The position numbers and the translations under genes were made by a program. Below, in pieces: positions 21,850-31,452 of a stretch of DNA of 64,000 nucleotides. The stretch comes from Humulus lupulus (lineage: Eukaryota; Streptophyta; Magnoliopsida; Rosales; Cannabaceae). The notes beneath the pieces were generated by a model. That model made no database searches and was not told the origin of the DNA. It was given only the letters and a program-made list of their open reading frames with translations. The DNA is taken from NCBI RefSeq assembly GCF_963169125.1, contig NC_084795.1, forward strand, positions 97,397,411 through 97,461,410, written 5' to 3'. Position 1 is the stretch's first letter. Each line of letters opens with the position of its first letter.

Positions 21850-22191
21850 ACCCACACAAGTTGGACCCACGATTTACGGATCATCTCGAGAAGTGCTACC
21901 AGCGAGGCTTCGGCACTCAGTGCAAAAAGAACCTATGTTTAGTTTGTTCCTTGTTGTTTTATCTTAAGTAAGTAAGAATCAAAGAGGCTACCTAGGTAAC
22001 CTCCTAGTTAGATGTAACCCCTTTATTTACAAGGTTGGTTGTAAACCGCATGCTATGAATGAAACTGTTTGCAACTTCATGTGTTACTTTTCTTCGCTAC
22101 GCGGCATCAGCCAAAGTGCCTGCCGAAATAAATTTCACCAAACACTTGGGGGGCAGGACAGGAGGCAAAAACATGCAGCTAGCAAGGGGAA
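21850..22191 (+). other. Tat-B region where RT, RNase H and integrase should be; none seen
   Basis: Stop-rich noncoding sequence directly after protease. A complete Tat element would have about 3.5-4 kb of RT-RNase H-integrase here. The sequence runs smoothly into the 3' untranslated region (GGTTGTAAACCGC, CAAACACTTGGGGGGC). Confidence 0.7.
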
Positions 22192-22420
22192 CCTAAAAAG
22201 GACCCCTTGCCCTCCTAAAAAGGAGGCTCCTAAATGGGACCCTCTACCAAGAGGATCCTAAAAAGGACCCTATAACAGGGGATCTTAAAAAGGGCCCTCT
22301 ATCAGGAGGACCCTAAAAAGGACCCTATGCACTAGGAGAATCCTAAAAAGGGCCCTCCATCAGGAGGACCCAAAAGGGACAACGACCCTAAAAAGGACCC
22401 TTTAACGGGGGATCCTAGAG
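22192..22420 (+). repeat. Imperfect minisatellite in Tat-B 3' region
   Basis: Seven starts of CCTAAAAAGG or CTTAAAAAGG at 22192, 22213, 22257, 22284, 22312, 22342 and 22387, mostly 27-30 bases apart, each followed by ACCCT or GCCCT. It is a different unit from the Tat-A array but in the equivalent position. Confidence 0.75.
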
Positions 22421-23022
22421 GTACCCCCTATATCAGGGCCTTAAGCGAAGTCCTTACAAGGCATCCCCTGGGATCACAAGGATTAGCTACCCTTGTGAAC
22501 ATCAAGGAGGCCATAGGGACTTACAAAAAAAATATAGGGTAATGACAATAATAAGTCTAGAGCGGTCACCAAGCCGTCTAGCCAAAAAGGGTCCTAAAAG
22601 AGACCCTTGCAAAAATAGTACTATGAATAACGACGAGAAGGACGCTTCTCGCAAAAAATAATAAGCGCGCACAATAATATATAAAAGGATAGCTAGGACC
22701 CAAGGGGTCAAAATATCCTTATAAAAGTAATCAAGAGGCACAAAAAGAGGTCCCAGTGAACCCTTTCGCATGGGCTCCAAAGGACCTCCAGCCTGGTAAA
22801 TAAAAGAGGGGAACCAACCAAACCCCATCATACAGGCTCAAAAGGACCTCAAATGCGGTAGAATAAGAGATAAATAGCAACACATGTATATATACATTGA
22901 AAAATAAAGTTTTGAAGACAGTACAAGAGTTACAAAAGAAAAATAGTAGGAACGATAATATTACAACGACTCAAGTGAGCATACATCTACTACGGGCTAG
23001 CAGAGGTAATAAAATATCAACC

Positions 23023-23759
23023 TCAGGGCCTCCTACCCCGGGCGCTCCACCCAGCCGCCCGGGTCACGACATACTCGCCAAAGGAGGAGAAGTCAAAATT
23101 GGGGTCCTGCCTCCATACGCCATAGAGGGCGCGCTCTATAGACCTATGCTCAGTAGTCGCCCTCTCCGCTTCTAAAGAGGCAACCCTCTCCTGCAACGCA
23201 GCAACCTCAGCACTAGTAGCTTCAAGATCGATCTCTAGGGAGGAGACCATCGCCTGTGCAGCAGCCACAGTAGCCTTGGCCCCCTGGAGTTCACTCTCCA
23301 AGCTGGTAACTTGGCCCTGTAGCTCCGTGGCCTTGGCAACCACTTTCTTCCTCTTTAGTAACAAGTTGGCAAGTTTGGTCCGAACCCTTGACAACTTAGC
23401 CTTGGTTTCATTAAGCTCTCTCTCAAACTCCTGAGCCCGTGCTGCGAGACGGTCCCTCTCGGTGCACGACGCGGAGAGATTGCCAGCCGAGTCGACAAAC
23501 CGCAGAGCCACAGTAAAGGCCTGCACAAGAAAGTTAACAACAGCAACAATAAGTGACAAAAACAAAAAAATATATGCATAAACACCAATACATAATAAGG
23601 CCGAAGCGAGGTGCGGGAACTCACCCAAGTCATGGTGCGCCTTAGGTTTTCCCCAAGGTTCGACTGAGCAAAATTCCCAAGGCCATTCCAATCAGATACG
23701 AGGAGGCTCGAGGCAAGTTGGATGTATCGCTGCCCGTAAGACGCCGCCATCCGAGTCAC
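23023..23759 (-). CDS. Tat-B antisense gene, 3' exons: spliced coiled-coil part
   Basis: Two minus-strand exons. The upstream exon ends in frame with LRRTMTW at 23625, and the next begins in frame with AFTVALRFVDSAG at 23520. Between them 23624-23521 is a 104-base intron with GTGAGT at its start and CTTGTGCAG at its end. The two exons are in different frames, and removing the intron joins them, which supports splicing. The second exon encodes a long coiled coil (about 150 residues of heptad-like Glu/Leu/Ala repeats, e.g. QGQVTSLESELQGAKATVAA) and ends soon after EYVVTRAAGW. It is the C-terminal part of the gypsy-type antisense protein whose N-terminal domain is at 25518-24496. Confidence 0.75.
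23521..23624 (-). other. Intron in the Tat-B antisense gene
   Basis: GT-AG intron, 104 bases, with consensus 5' site TGG/GTGAGT and a T-rich stretch before CTTGTGCAG. Its length is not divisible by three and it links two different frames, both of which look coding. Confidence 0.78.
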
Positions 23760-24495
23760 CCAGGGCTCCCCATCCGCACCAGGGGCACTTGGATAGATGA
23801 GGACAGACGTCCCGCTCGCTGAAACGGGAGGGGGCGCGGTGAAAGTGGAAAACTGAGGCTCTGGTAGATCAGAGGGAGGCTCCGGAAGGTCGGCGAAATA
23901 AGTCCATGACGGTCCAGGGTCGAGAGGAGCCTGAGTGTAGGCGTCATAGCCCTTGGGGTCAGGGCAAACATAACACCCCGGAACGACCTGCTGGTCTTGA
24001 GAATGAGGGGCTATGTCCGGATCATAGGATGCACATGGAGGGCATCCCCCAGGAGATGGAGGCAGCTGGTGAGATCCCCCGCAGTCAAGGGGGGCTTACT
24101 CTGGCTCCTCCTCATCCTCATCGTCATCTGGGCAAGGCTCGGCCAAGCTCCCCTTCGTCTTCAAGGACCCAGAGATGGTCCACAACAACTTGGGGTCCGA
24201 GACAGAGGACAATTTATGGCGGTTGAGATTCTTCACGGTGAATAGGCACATTGCCTTTTTCATAGTGGGGTCAGCGCTGAGGAATGTTCTCATGTCTCTC
24301 GCTTCCAACCCGACAACTGTGGGTACGACGAATTGCTCTGCACAATACATACCATGGTCGATATGAACGTAAGTCATGAAACAATAAGTTGTAAGAAAGT
24401 AAAAGAGAGAGAGTGATGCTCAGGGTACTTAGTGAGAGTGGCCCAGAAGTCCTCGCGGACCGAGAGGGGGCCTTCCACGAAGAAAAAGTCCTGCT
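23760..24495 (-). pseudogene. Tat-B antisense gene, middle part with frame breaks
   Basis: Between the two clear coding blocks the minus strand has open pieces such as 24377-24096, with an acidic end (CPDDDEDEEEPE). The N-terminal domain seems to run on in another frame after 24496 with FFFVEGPL and REDFWATLTK, so a frameshift near 24500 is likely. A further intron is possible: a GT at about 24430 in CTAAGTACCC and an AG after TATGTATTGTGC near 24345. Neither is proved. Confidence 0.5.
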
Positions 24496-25518
24496 TCAGG
24501 ACCCCGGGTTGGATACTGAGCCCTCTATCAAAGAGGCCTTGTTGTTGGCTTTTTGTAAATAGTAAAAGCCCTTGGACTTGGGAAGGGGCATAAGGTTGTA
24601 GAGGAAATGCACCTCTGTCGCCGTAGGAGCGCGTTTAAACAACTTCGTAAATGCAATGAAAAGGCAGCTTAAAGTTAGCCAGCCATTGGGAGCCAGCTGA
24701 AGCGGGGCAAGGTCGAAGTAGTTGAGGACCGCAACAAAGAACGGGTGTAACGGGATGGTTCCACCCGCCTTCAGGATGTGCTCGCTGAGGGCCACGAACC
24801 CGGGCCTAGGTCTGTCAGCCCGGCATGTCTCCTGAGGAGCATATAACGCGTACTCCGGAGGGACGCGATAGTTAACCACAATGTCCGTCAGTTTGTTTTC
24901 AGACACACGTGACACCACTTCGGTTGCCAGTAACGGAGCATCGTCCGGTTCATTGGAAGTCACCTGTCGTCGTTCCCTCGGCATATCTGCAAAATCAAAA
25001 GAAAAATGTGAGGAAGAGACAAAACACTTGACCCTCCATTTTTTCTTCCTAGAAAGAGTCTTCCATCGAGGGAGCGACTGCGAAAGTGCTGAGCTAGGAA
25101 AAACCGAGACTAGGGGCTGTGGAGAAGCGGAGGCAGCCCCATGACAGTCATCAGGCGAGGATGGGCTGGAGGGCTCAGGCGGAAGGTGTCCCTCCATAAA
25201 CTCCAACTCCCTCTGCAACTCTAAGAGGGTCACCCTAAGGCTCGCTACATGGTCACTAAGGCCTGGGGGGAAAGGTGCTCCGTCTCCTCTCGACACCGAG
25301 TCAATTTCACTCTCCACCACCCAAATTTTACGCCTAAGTTCAGCCATGTACTCAAGATGGCGGATACGGGCCTGCCTTAAGGAGTCATAGTCCTGGTAAG
25401 GGTTTTCCTCAGGGGACTCTGAGTCTGAGGACAGGTCAATAAATTCAACCCCCAGAGGTATGTCGGACGGGCCGTCACTGGCCATGAGACCTCGTCCCGA
25501 AAGCAAAAAGGGGTTCAC
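24496..25518 (-). CDS. Tat-B antisense gene, N-terminal gypsy-type transposon domain
   Basis: 340-residue open segment. Ser/Glu-rich start (VEFIDLSSDSESPEENPY), then a coiled region, then a domain with NYRVPPEYALYAPQ, RPRPGFVALSEHILKAGG and IPLHPFFVAVLNYFDLAPLQ, then LAPNGWLTLSCLFIAF and YNLMPLPKSKGFYYLQ. This is the pattern of the plant 'putative gypsy type transposon' family (Pfam PF04195 by recall, not searched). Such ORFs are found antisense to gag-pol near the 3' end of some Tat elements; their function is not known. A possible intron acceptor (TTTTGCAG) before ADMPRERRQ suggests more than one exon in this block too. Confidence 0.8.
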   Translation of the reverse strand: MNPFLLSGRGLMASDGPSDIPLGVEFIDLSSDSESPEENPYQDYDSLRQARIRHLEYMAELRRKIWVVESEIDSVSRGDGAPFPPGLSDHVASLRVTLLELQRELEFMEGHLPPEPSSPSSPDDCHGAASASPQPLVSVFPSSALSQSLPRWKTLSRKKKWRVKCFVSSSHFSFDFADMPRERRQVTSNEPDDAPLLATEVVSRVSENKLTDIVVNYRVPPEYALYAPQETCRADRPRPGFVALSEHILKAGGTIPLHPFFVAVLNYFDLAPLQLAPNGWLTLSCLFIAFTKLFKRAPTATEVHFLYNLMPLPKSKGFYYLQKANNKASLIEGSVSNPGS

Positions 25519-25920
25519 GTATAAATGAGGGGATGGCTACAAAACACAAAATAATAGGCTTAATACCTCTAGATGCAAACGCCCTAAATGACCAACTACA
25601 GTGTATAAAAAAGAGGGGCATGCAACTGGGCAAACTCACTGCGAGCTCAGGCCATGGTACCCTATCCCGAGTAACGCTAATTTGGACCCAACAAAAACCA
25701 GGGAAAAAGAGAATATACCTCAAGATGTAGAAATTAGAGGCTGTCGAGGCCAAAAAAGGAGGTCGAGGGCCAAAAGCACCAAATGGTCGAAAATACACGT
25801 CTCCAAAAATAGGCAAAAAAGATGTGTTAGCCTCCAAATAGACATCCCAAAAAATTAGCTCATATGTAAAAAAATATATATGAGATGAAAAAATAAAATG
25901 AAGGAAACTACGGCAAAAGT

Positions 25921-25996
25921 GAAGTTGTGGGGGATTGAACCCCTTACCTCCTGAAAGGAGTAAGGGTCTAGATACCAATAGGCTAAGGAAGTAAGG
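25921..25996 (-). ncRNA. tRNA-like segment with Pol III A and B boxes (SINE-type head or tRNA relic)
   Basis: On the minus strand TAGCCTATTGG (25985-25975) fits an A box and GGTTCAATCC (25941-25932) fits the B box GGTTCRANTCC, 33 bases apart. A hairpin CCTTACTCCT...AGGAGGTAAGG lies between. The acceptor stem does not pair, so it is not a functional tRNA. It resembles the tRNA-derived head of plant SINEs but no clear body or target duplication was found. It lies just upstream of the antisense gene and on the same strand. Confidence 0.4.
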
Positions 25997-26080
25997 TGTA
26001 AATAATGAGCCTTGCATGAGGGCCTATTTATAAGAATCCAGGAGAATAGTCTACAAGAGCACCTAAAGGTCTTCTCCTAG

Positions 26081-26093
26081 ACTGGGGGGCAAG
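26081..26093 (+). promoter_or_regulatory. Tat-B polypurine tract
   Basis: ACTGGGGGGCAAG directly before the 3' LTR. Tat-A has GACTTGGGGGCAAG at the same place. Confidence 0.85.
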
Positions 26094-27479
26094 TGTGGAT
26101 GCTCAAAATTCAACAGTTATAAAAAGGCCAACAGCACGAGATAGGCTACGGGCATATCGCACCAACTGTTTAAGGGCCCCGTCTCGCACCCCTGCATGCC
26201 ACGGCCTCGCGTGCCCCCGCACCACAGCCTCGCATTTTCGCGCGCCCCTCGGCCTTGCGTGCCCTACGCCATGGCCTCGCGTGCGCTCGCCCCACGGCCT
26301 CGCGTGCCCCACGCCATGGCCTCGCGTGCGCGTGCCCCACGGCCTCGCACCCGTGCACCCTCGGCCTCGCGTGCCCCACGCCATGGCGTCGAGTGCGTGT
26401 GCCCCATGGCCTCGCACCCCTGTGCCCACGGCCTCGCGTGCCCCATGCCATGGCCTCGCGTGCGTGCACCAAACGGCCTCGCGTGCGTGCACCAAACGGC
26501 CTCGCGCCCGTGCGCCCTCAGCCTCGCGTGCCCCGCGCCGTGGCCTCGCGCCCCTCGTGCGTTCAGTTCCGCGCCCCAAGCGCTCCATGCCTTGCGAGAC
26601 GCGTGTCCTTGGGAGCCTCGCGGAGGACACCCTCGCCACAGCCACATCCTAAAGGGGGGCCTTGCAAGGGATGCAGCTCGCCTCACACACCCAAGCCTCT
26701 AGCGAGGCCACATCGTCTCAAGCCCCCGGGACCGTCTTGCACCATGACCCACGCACCACGACCCTTCAATACATCAAGTGTCTCACTCCCTATACCTCGA
26801 TGTGGTCTATATGTCCGGGGGTGGCCTTGAGGTGCTCCGGGCGTCTCGCGCTAAGGATCGAAGAGTCTTACCTCACACCACGACCCTTCAATACATCAAG
26901 TGTCTCACTCCCTATACCTCGATGTGGTCTATATTCCGAAGGCCCATCGAGGCCCCAGCAGTTGGAGGTAAAAGCCCACGTATGATTCAAATGGAACATA
27001 CTTGTACAATCTAGTACTGGGTACGGCCTTTAAGACCCTGTATGTCGAGTACGGACACCCATACCAGTAGGGTAGTGGGAACACTAAGAGAAAGGACATG
27101 GCCTGCATACTCCTCTGACATTGGTACGGACAAGTAGTGGAGACATCCTCCTGGCACCTGTCCACGTACTGGTTGCAACACCACTACCTCTGAAACCACT
27201 CTCCTGACAGTGTACTTATGTACTACCTGGTCCCCTAGATCACAGTGTATCTAAGGCCATTAGAGCCCACTATATAATGAACCCCAATTCCCCATAGAAG
27301 GGGGTTGGAAAATTTACTGTAGCAAGTGCACCATAGTGAATGAAAAATTGATTTCACCATTTTTCTTCTGCAATTGTTCTTAGAGTTGATACTTAAATTT
27401 CTAAGGCTTTTTCAATTGATAATCTTGATCTTGCAATTCTTTCCAACTTAACTTAGTTGACGAGTTCTCACCATCAACA
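26094..27479 (+). repeat. Tat-B 3' LTR
   Basis: 1386 bp, TGTGGATGCTC to CACCATCAACA, followed by the target duplication TCTAC. Compared with the 5' LTR it has a duplicated block: CCTTCAATACATCAAGTGTC... appears at about 26762 and 26883 but once in the 5' copy (near 18628). GC-rich tandem region at about 26190-26560. Confidence 0.92.
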
Positions 27480-27484
27480 TCTAC

Positions 27485-28700
27485 TTTCCCATCTGCTCCT
27501 CTTTTCTTCTTGAATATTCACTTGCACCCAATGGGTTTGATATTCTCAGGTGGATCTTCAAGAACCAAGATAGAATTGGAATACATCGATTCCATTTCTT
27601 GGTTCATGGCTTCTTGTCATTTGTCCTTGTTAGAATCATTCATTGCATCATTAAATGTCAATGGATCATCTTTGTTTGTGTCAGACAGAAGCATTTGAAC
27701 TTCGTGTTCATAGTGTGTGGGCTACTTACTATCCCTCCCACTACGACGAGGTTCTCTACTATTCCGACTAGAACTAGTAGTTTCATGTTGCTGTTTTTCA
27801 TTGATTATTTCTAGTGACTTTGCCACTTCATTCGAGATCATCTTCCCAGAACAACCTTTCTACGAGGTTTGTGGTTATTAACATAGTCATATTCAATAAA
27901 AGTTTCATTTGTCAATACAGATGTTTTATTTTCTTTTGGACTATAGAAAATTCCACCTCTAGTCTCTTTGGAATATCCCACAAACATGCACACTTTAGAG
28001 CGTGTTTCCAACTTCCCAGTCTTTCATTTAAGCACGTATGCAGGACACCCCCAAATTCAAAAAATGGTGTAAAATATGTTTACAACCATTCCTTAATTCT
28101 ATGGGTGTCTTTTGGATAGACTTAGATGGAACATCATTCAATATATATATATAACACATTGAATCGCACAGCCTCAGAATGTCAGTGGTAATGATGAGAA
28201 ACTCATCATTGATCTAACCATATCTAATAATGTTATATTCCGTCTTACTGAAACACCATTTTGCTATGGCGTTCGAGGTGTTGTGAGTTGGGATTGAATT
28301 CCATACTAAGAGCTTTTAGTGATTTACCTAATTTCTTTTCAGCTTCCGCTTGAAATGCTTTGAACTTTCCAAAAGTTTCATATTTTCTTTGCATTAAGTA
28401 TAGGTTACCATATCTTGAATAATCATCAATGAAAGTGACAAAATATTCATAATCTTCTCTAGCTTGTACATTAAGTGGATTGCAAACATCTGTATGTACT
28501 AGCTGAAGTGGTTCTGTGGCTCTTGAACATTTAGCAGAGAAAGGTCTCTTGGTCATTTTGCCTTCTAGACAGGATTTACAAACAGGGAGATATCCAATAG
28601 ATAGTTCTCTTAAAGGACCATCCTTTACAAGGCTATTTATTCTGTCTAGACCAATATGGCCCAATCTCAAGTGCCACAGATATGTTTCACTATCAGAATC
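27485..28700 (-). pseudogene. copia-2 integrase and RT N-terminus
   Basis: From 28670 the minus strand reads the pre-integrase motif RLGHIGLDRINSLVKDGPL, the zinc-type VCKSCLEGKMTKRPF and the integrase start LQLVHTDVCNPLNVQ, then YFVTFIDDYSRYGNLYLM. The second catalytic Asp and the Glu fall in a decayed stretch near 28300-28240. Further left, pieces of the integrase tail and the RT start (minus-strand KKRGADGKVD) run up to the Tat-B junction at 27484, where the frame is resumed at 18021. Confidence 0.85.
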
Positions 28701-29289
28701 ATTTTAATAGATCTAGGATTAGCTGTTTTAAATAATTCAGAATTATAAAAAAATCATTCATTGTAAGTATGCAAATTTTGTTTATTCCAAAGCATTTGCA
28801 TAACAAGTAAATAGATAATTTATTTAAATAATAACTACTTTATTAATAAAAGAAATAAATGTTATGCAAAAAATAGAAATAAGTTTCCAAACATTAATAA
28901 TCAAAATTACTAACAATAAACTAAATTTCTAGACTGTAGTTTTCTTTATTTAAAGAAATCTAAAATTGCTAAAACAAAATAAAGAAATCTAAATTGTTCA
29001 ACTGACAATAAAAATTACTACATAAAACCACTCTCCAACTTCTCCATCTCTTTACTTGATATTCAAATCCTCATCAATCTCTTCCTCCTTTTCAGGGTTC
29101 TGATTCTGCGTAAGGAAAAACAAAAGAAAAATAGATTAGTGGCATATATTTTTTAATCTACTATCCAAAAATTTGAATATGATTTTCATAGTATTTGAAT
29201 CTATTATTCAAAATTGAAAAAATATATGTAAATCTTATTTACCTTTTTCGTTTGATATAAACGATGACACTCAGCAAAGACTTCCTCTG
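28701..29289 (-). other. copia-2 decayed part between gag and integrase
   Basis: AT-rich and stop-rich. The zinc knuckle and protease expected here were not found. Confidence 0.5.
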
Positions 29290-29622
29290 TCATTGCTCAC
29301 CACATCTCATGTGCTGAGTCATAGTGTATATATTTTTCTTTGTTTCGTCAGGCATTGTTGAAAGCATACAATAATGTGCCAGTCGATCGGATTTCATCCA
29401 ATTTGCATATTTTTCTTCTACTTCATAGCTAGTAGCCAGAGGTGGTTCTGTTGGAGGTTTTTCACAGACTGTTGACATCATCATTTTATAAGAAAAAATG
29501 GTCAACATGCCTCGAAACCAGTGTTGCATATTTTCAGGTTCAGAAACCAAGGATTTGAGAAAAGCATCGGTGTGTAATTCACCAATAGACATTTTTTTCT
29601 GGGAATAAATAAATAAATACAA
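29290..29622 (-). pseudogene. copia-2 gag fragment
   Basis: A 110-residue segment with MQHWFRGMLTIFSYKMMMS, CEKPPTEPPLATSYEVEEKY and NWMKSDRLAHYCMLSTMPDE, the helical pattern of copia gag (W, a 'PP.P' turn, then 'W...D..A...I...M'). Only the first half of gag is present. Confidence 0.65.
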
Positions 29623-31434
29623 ACATTATTATATATTTAGAAAAATAAATATCAAAGTTTCGGAAATTAAATGTGATGCATGAGCACAATTAAAACACAT
29701 AAAATAAAGTTTAATTTCCACGATAAAACTTTCTAACAATCAAAGTGCCACCTTAGGGTCGGTAAAATTAATCTTAGAGAATTTATAAGACGTTCTTATC
29801 TTTATTGTTTAAAACTTAAAATAACTCATTATTTTCTCTTTTAAACATTAAAGTACCACTTAGTTTTGTCAAGTTATGATTATCCACTGCAAAAACTTAA
29901 TCATAACTTTGTGAGTGTACTTCATTATTTCGGAGTTCATGACTTAACTTAGGACATGCCACCTTAGGGTTGGTCAAACCTAAAATACATCATTAGTTCC
30001 TATCTTTGTAAGAAATATAACCTTGCTATTGACATGTCTAGACACCTTCCGTAGGGGATGAAAACAAAGCCATCGCGAGGCACTATTCACATCTCACGGT
30101 GTTATATTAATAATGGAGACCATGGCTTATGTTTCACATATCAACCCTCTCTCACTCATTATTTTGAAATAAGTGTTTTTAACCTAATTAATTCCAAATT
30201 AATTATAGATTCTTTAAACTTTATGAACATAATTAAAATTGGAAAGAAAGTGAGTTTCTAGGTCCATATCCAATTTTAAATTACCAATTATGTTCATCTA
30301 AACTTTACTAAAAAAATAATTTTTAAAATAAAGTTGGTTTAAAGAAATTAAGTCATAAAGACTTAAAACCGGTGTGATATTTTACCAAGTTTTCAAAGAA
30401 TAAAAATAAGTAATTTATATGCAATTGGTTTCGAAAACAATTCATATAGACATATAGGACAATCCTAATAATCATGTTTCTACCAATGAGATGCATGATT
30501 ATGACTGTGTGGGTTTTTATGTATGGCACAAAATGCATGAACATGTTATCAATTACATGAAAACAATTATTTAAATAAATAAACAATAAATTTTGAACCA
30601 GGTGCTTTTGGGTATTTCTAATTTTACAACCTCATTATAAAATTAAAAAAATAAAATAAAATTGCCTTGATCTCTATCCGGTTTCTTTACTCTACTTTCG
30701 GTAGGGTGTGTCGTTGTTGGTCCAGAATAATAATAAGAAAACAATATTCTAATTATCTTGATTAATTAAAACAAAACTTTTAAATAGTCATTATTTTTAT
30801 TTTCCTTTTTAATTAAAACAACTTTTAATTAAAACTGAAATAAATTTAATTAAAATCTGTTATTTAAAAAAAATTAAATAATATTTTAAAAAAATTAAAT
30901 AATATTTTAAAAAAAGTATGTTAGGATAACAAAATTATCTCATTATTTAAATATCAAATTTCTAATAAATAAGATATTTAACATTTTAAAATTAAAAAAA
31001 AAACAGAATAATTTCAGAAAAATAAAAAAAAATTGGACCAGCAAGACGAGGACACGTGGCACCATTTGGTGCTGCCGGGGCCATTTTGTACGGATCCGTA
31101 CGGACGTCCGTACGATGTCCCTGGCAGCGGCTCGGAGGGTGGGCTCGGAGGAACGGTGGCTGAATTCTGAATCCCGGGTTCCTTTTTGACTTTGTGTGAT
31201 CGGAATTACAATTTTATGGCGTCAAATACAAAATAAAATTACATAAATCCTATGACCCATTATGGCTTACACAATGATCTAACCATAAACAAATCCTAAC
31301 CCAAAACACCAGAAAATTAACGATTCAACATTCCCATGCATTCAATCATATTAAGCCATCCATTCATTCATCAAAAGTAAATAAATGCATAAAACTAAAC
31401 CCACGCAGATTCGATATATATATATATATGTGAA
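29623..31434 (-). other. copia-2 leader, about 1.8 kb, no gene
   Basis: AT-rich with long A and T runs and no domain-bearing ORF. It lies between PBS and gag, and is longer than usual for a copia leader, so old insertions inside it are possible. It contains the GTAC-type overlapping palindromes at 31088-31113. Confidence 0.6.
31088..31113. repeat. Two overlapping perfect palindromes
   Basis: GTACGGATCCGTAC (31088-31101) and GTACGGACGTCCGTAC (31098-31113) share four bases. They sit in a short GC-rich island of an AT-rich leader, 320 bases downstream of the PBS. Confidence 0.9.
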
Positions 31435-31450
31435 GATGGCTCTGATACTA
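31435..31450 (-). promoter_or_regulatory. copia-2 primer-binding site (initiator Met tRNA)
   Basis: Minus strand TAGTATCAGAGCCATC, one change (A for G) from the usual TGGTATCAGAGCC. Two bases inside the LTR edge at 31453. Confidence 0.85.
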
Positions 31451-31452
31451 TT

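Larger units (their letters stand above)
18027..27479 (+). mobile_element. Tat-lineage gypsy element (Tat-B), non-autonomous, with antisense ORF
   Basis: 9453 bp with both ends proven: TCTAC at 18022-18026 and 27480-27484 flanks it as a 5-bp target duplication inside copia-2 RT. Order: 5' LTR, PBS (19228), gag, protease (to 21849), 3' region with minisatellite, antisense spliced ORF (25518-23023), polypurine tract (26081-26093), 3' LTR. RT, RNase H and integrase are missing, so it needs helper enzymes. Antisense ORFs near the 3' end are known from the Retand group of Tat elements, and this is the likely affiliation. The LTRs are similar in their first 130 bases (roughly 95 percent by eye), indicating a fairly young insertion. 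Confidence 0.9.

Noticed and set aside
22897..24366. Plus-strand ORFs between 22897 and 24366
   Set aside because: Complementary shadows of the antisense coiled-coil gene, without domain content.
25475..26017. 180-residue minus-strand ORF with hydrophobic stretches
   Set aside because: Overlaps the tRNA-like segment and the start of the antisense gene; likely leader or intron sequence. Phe/Leu richness follows base composition.
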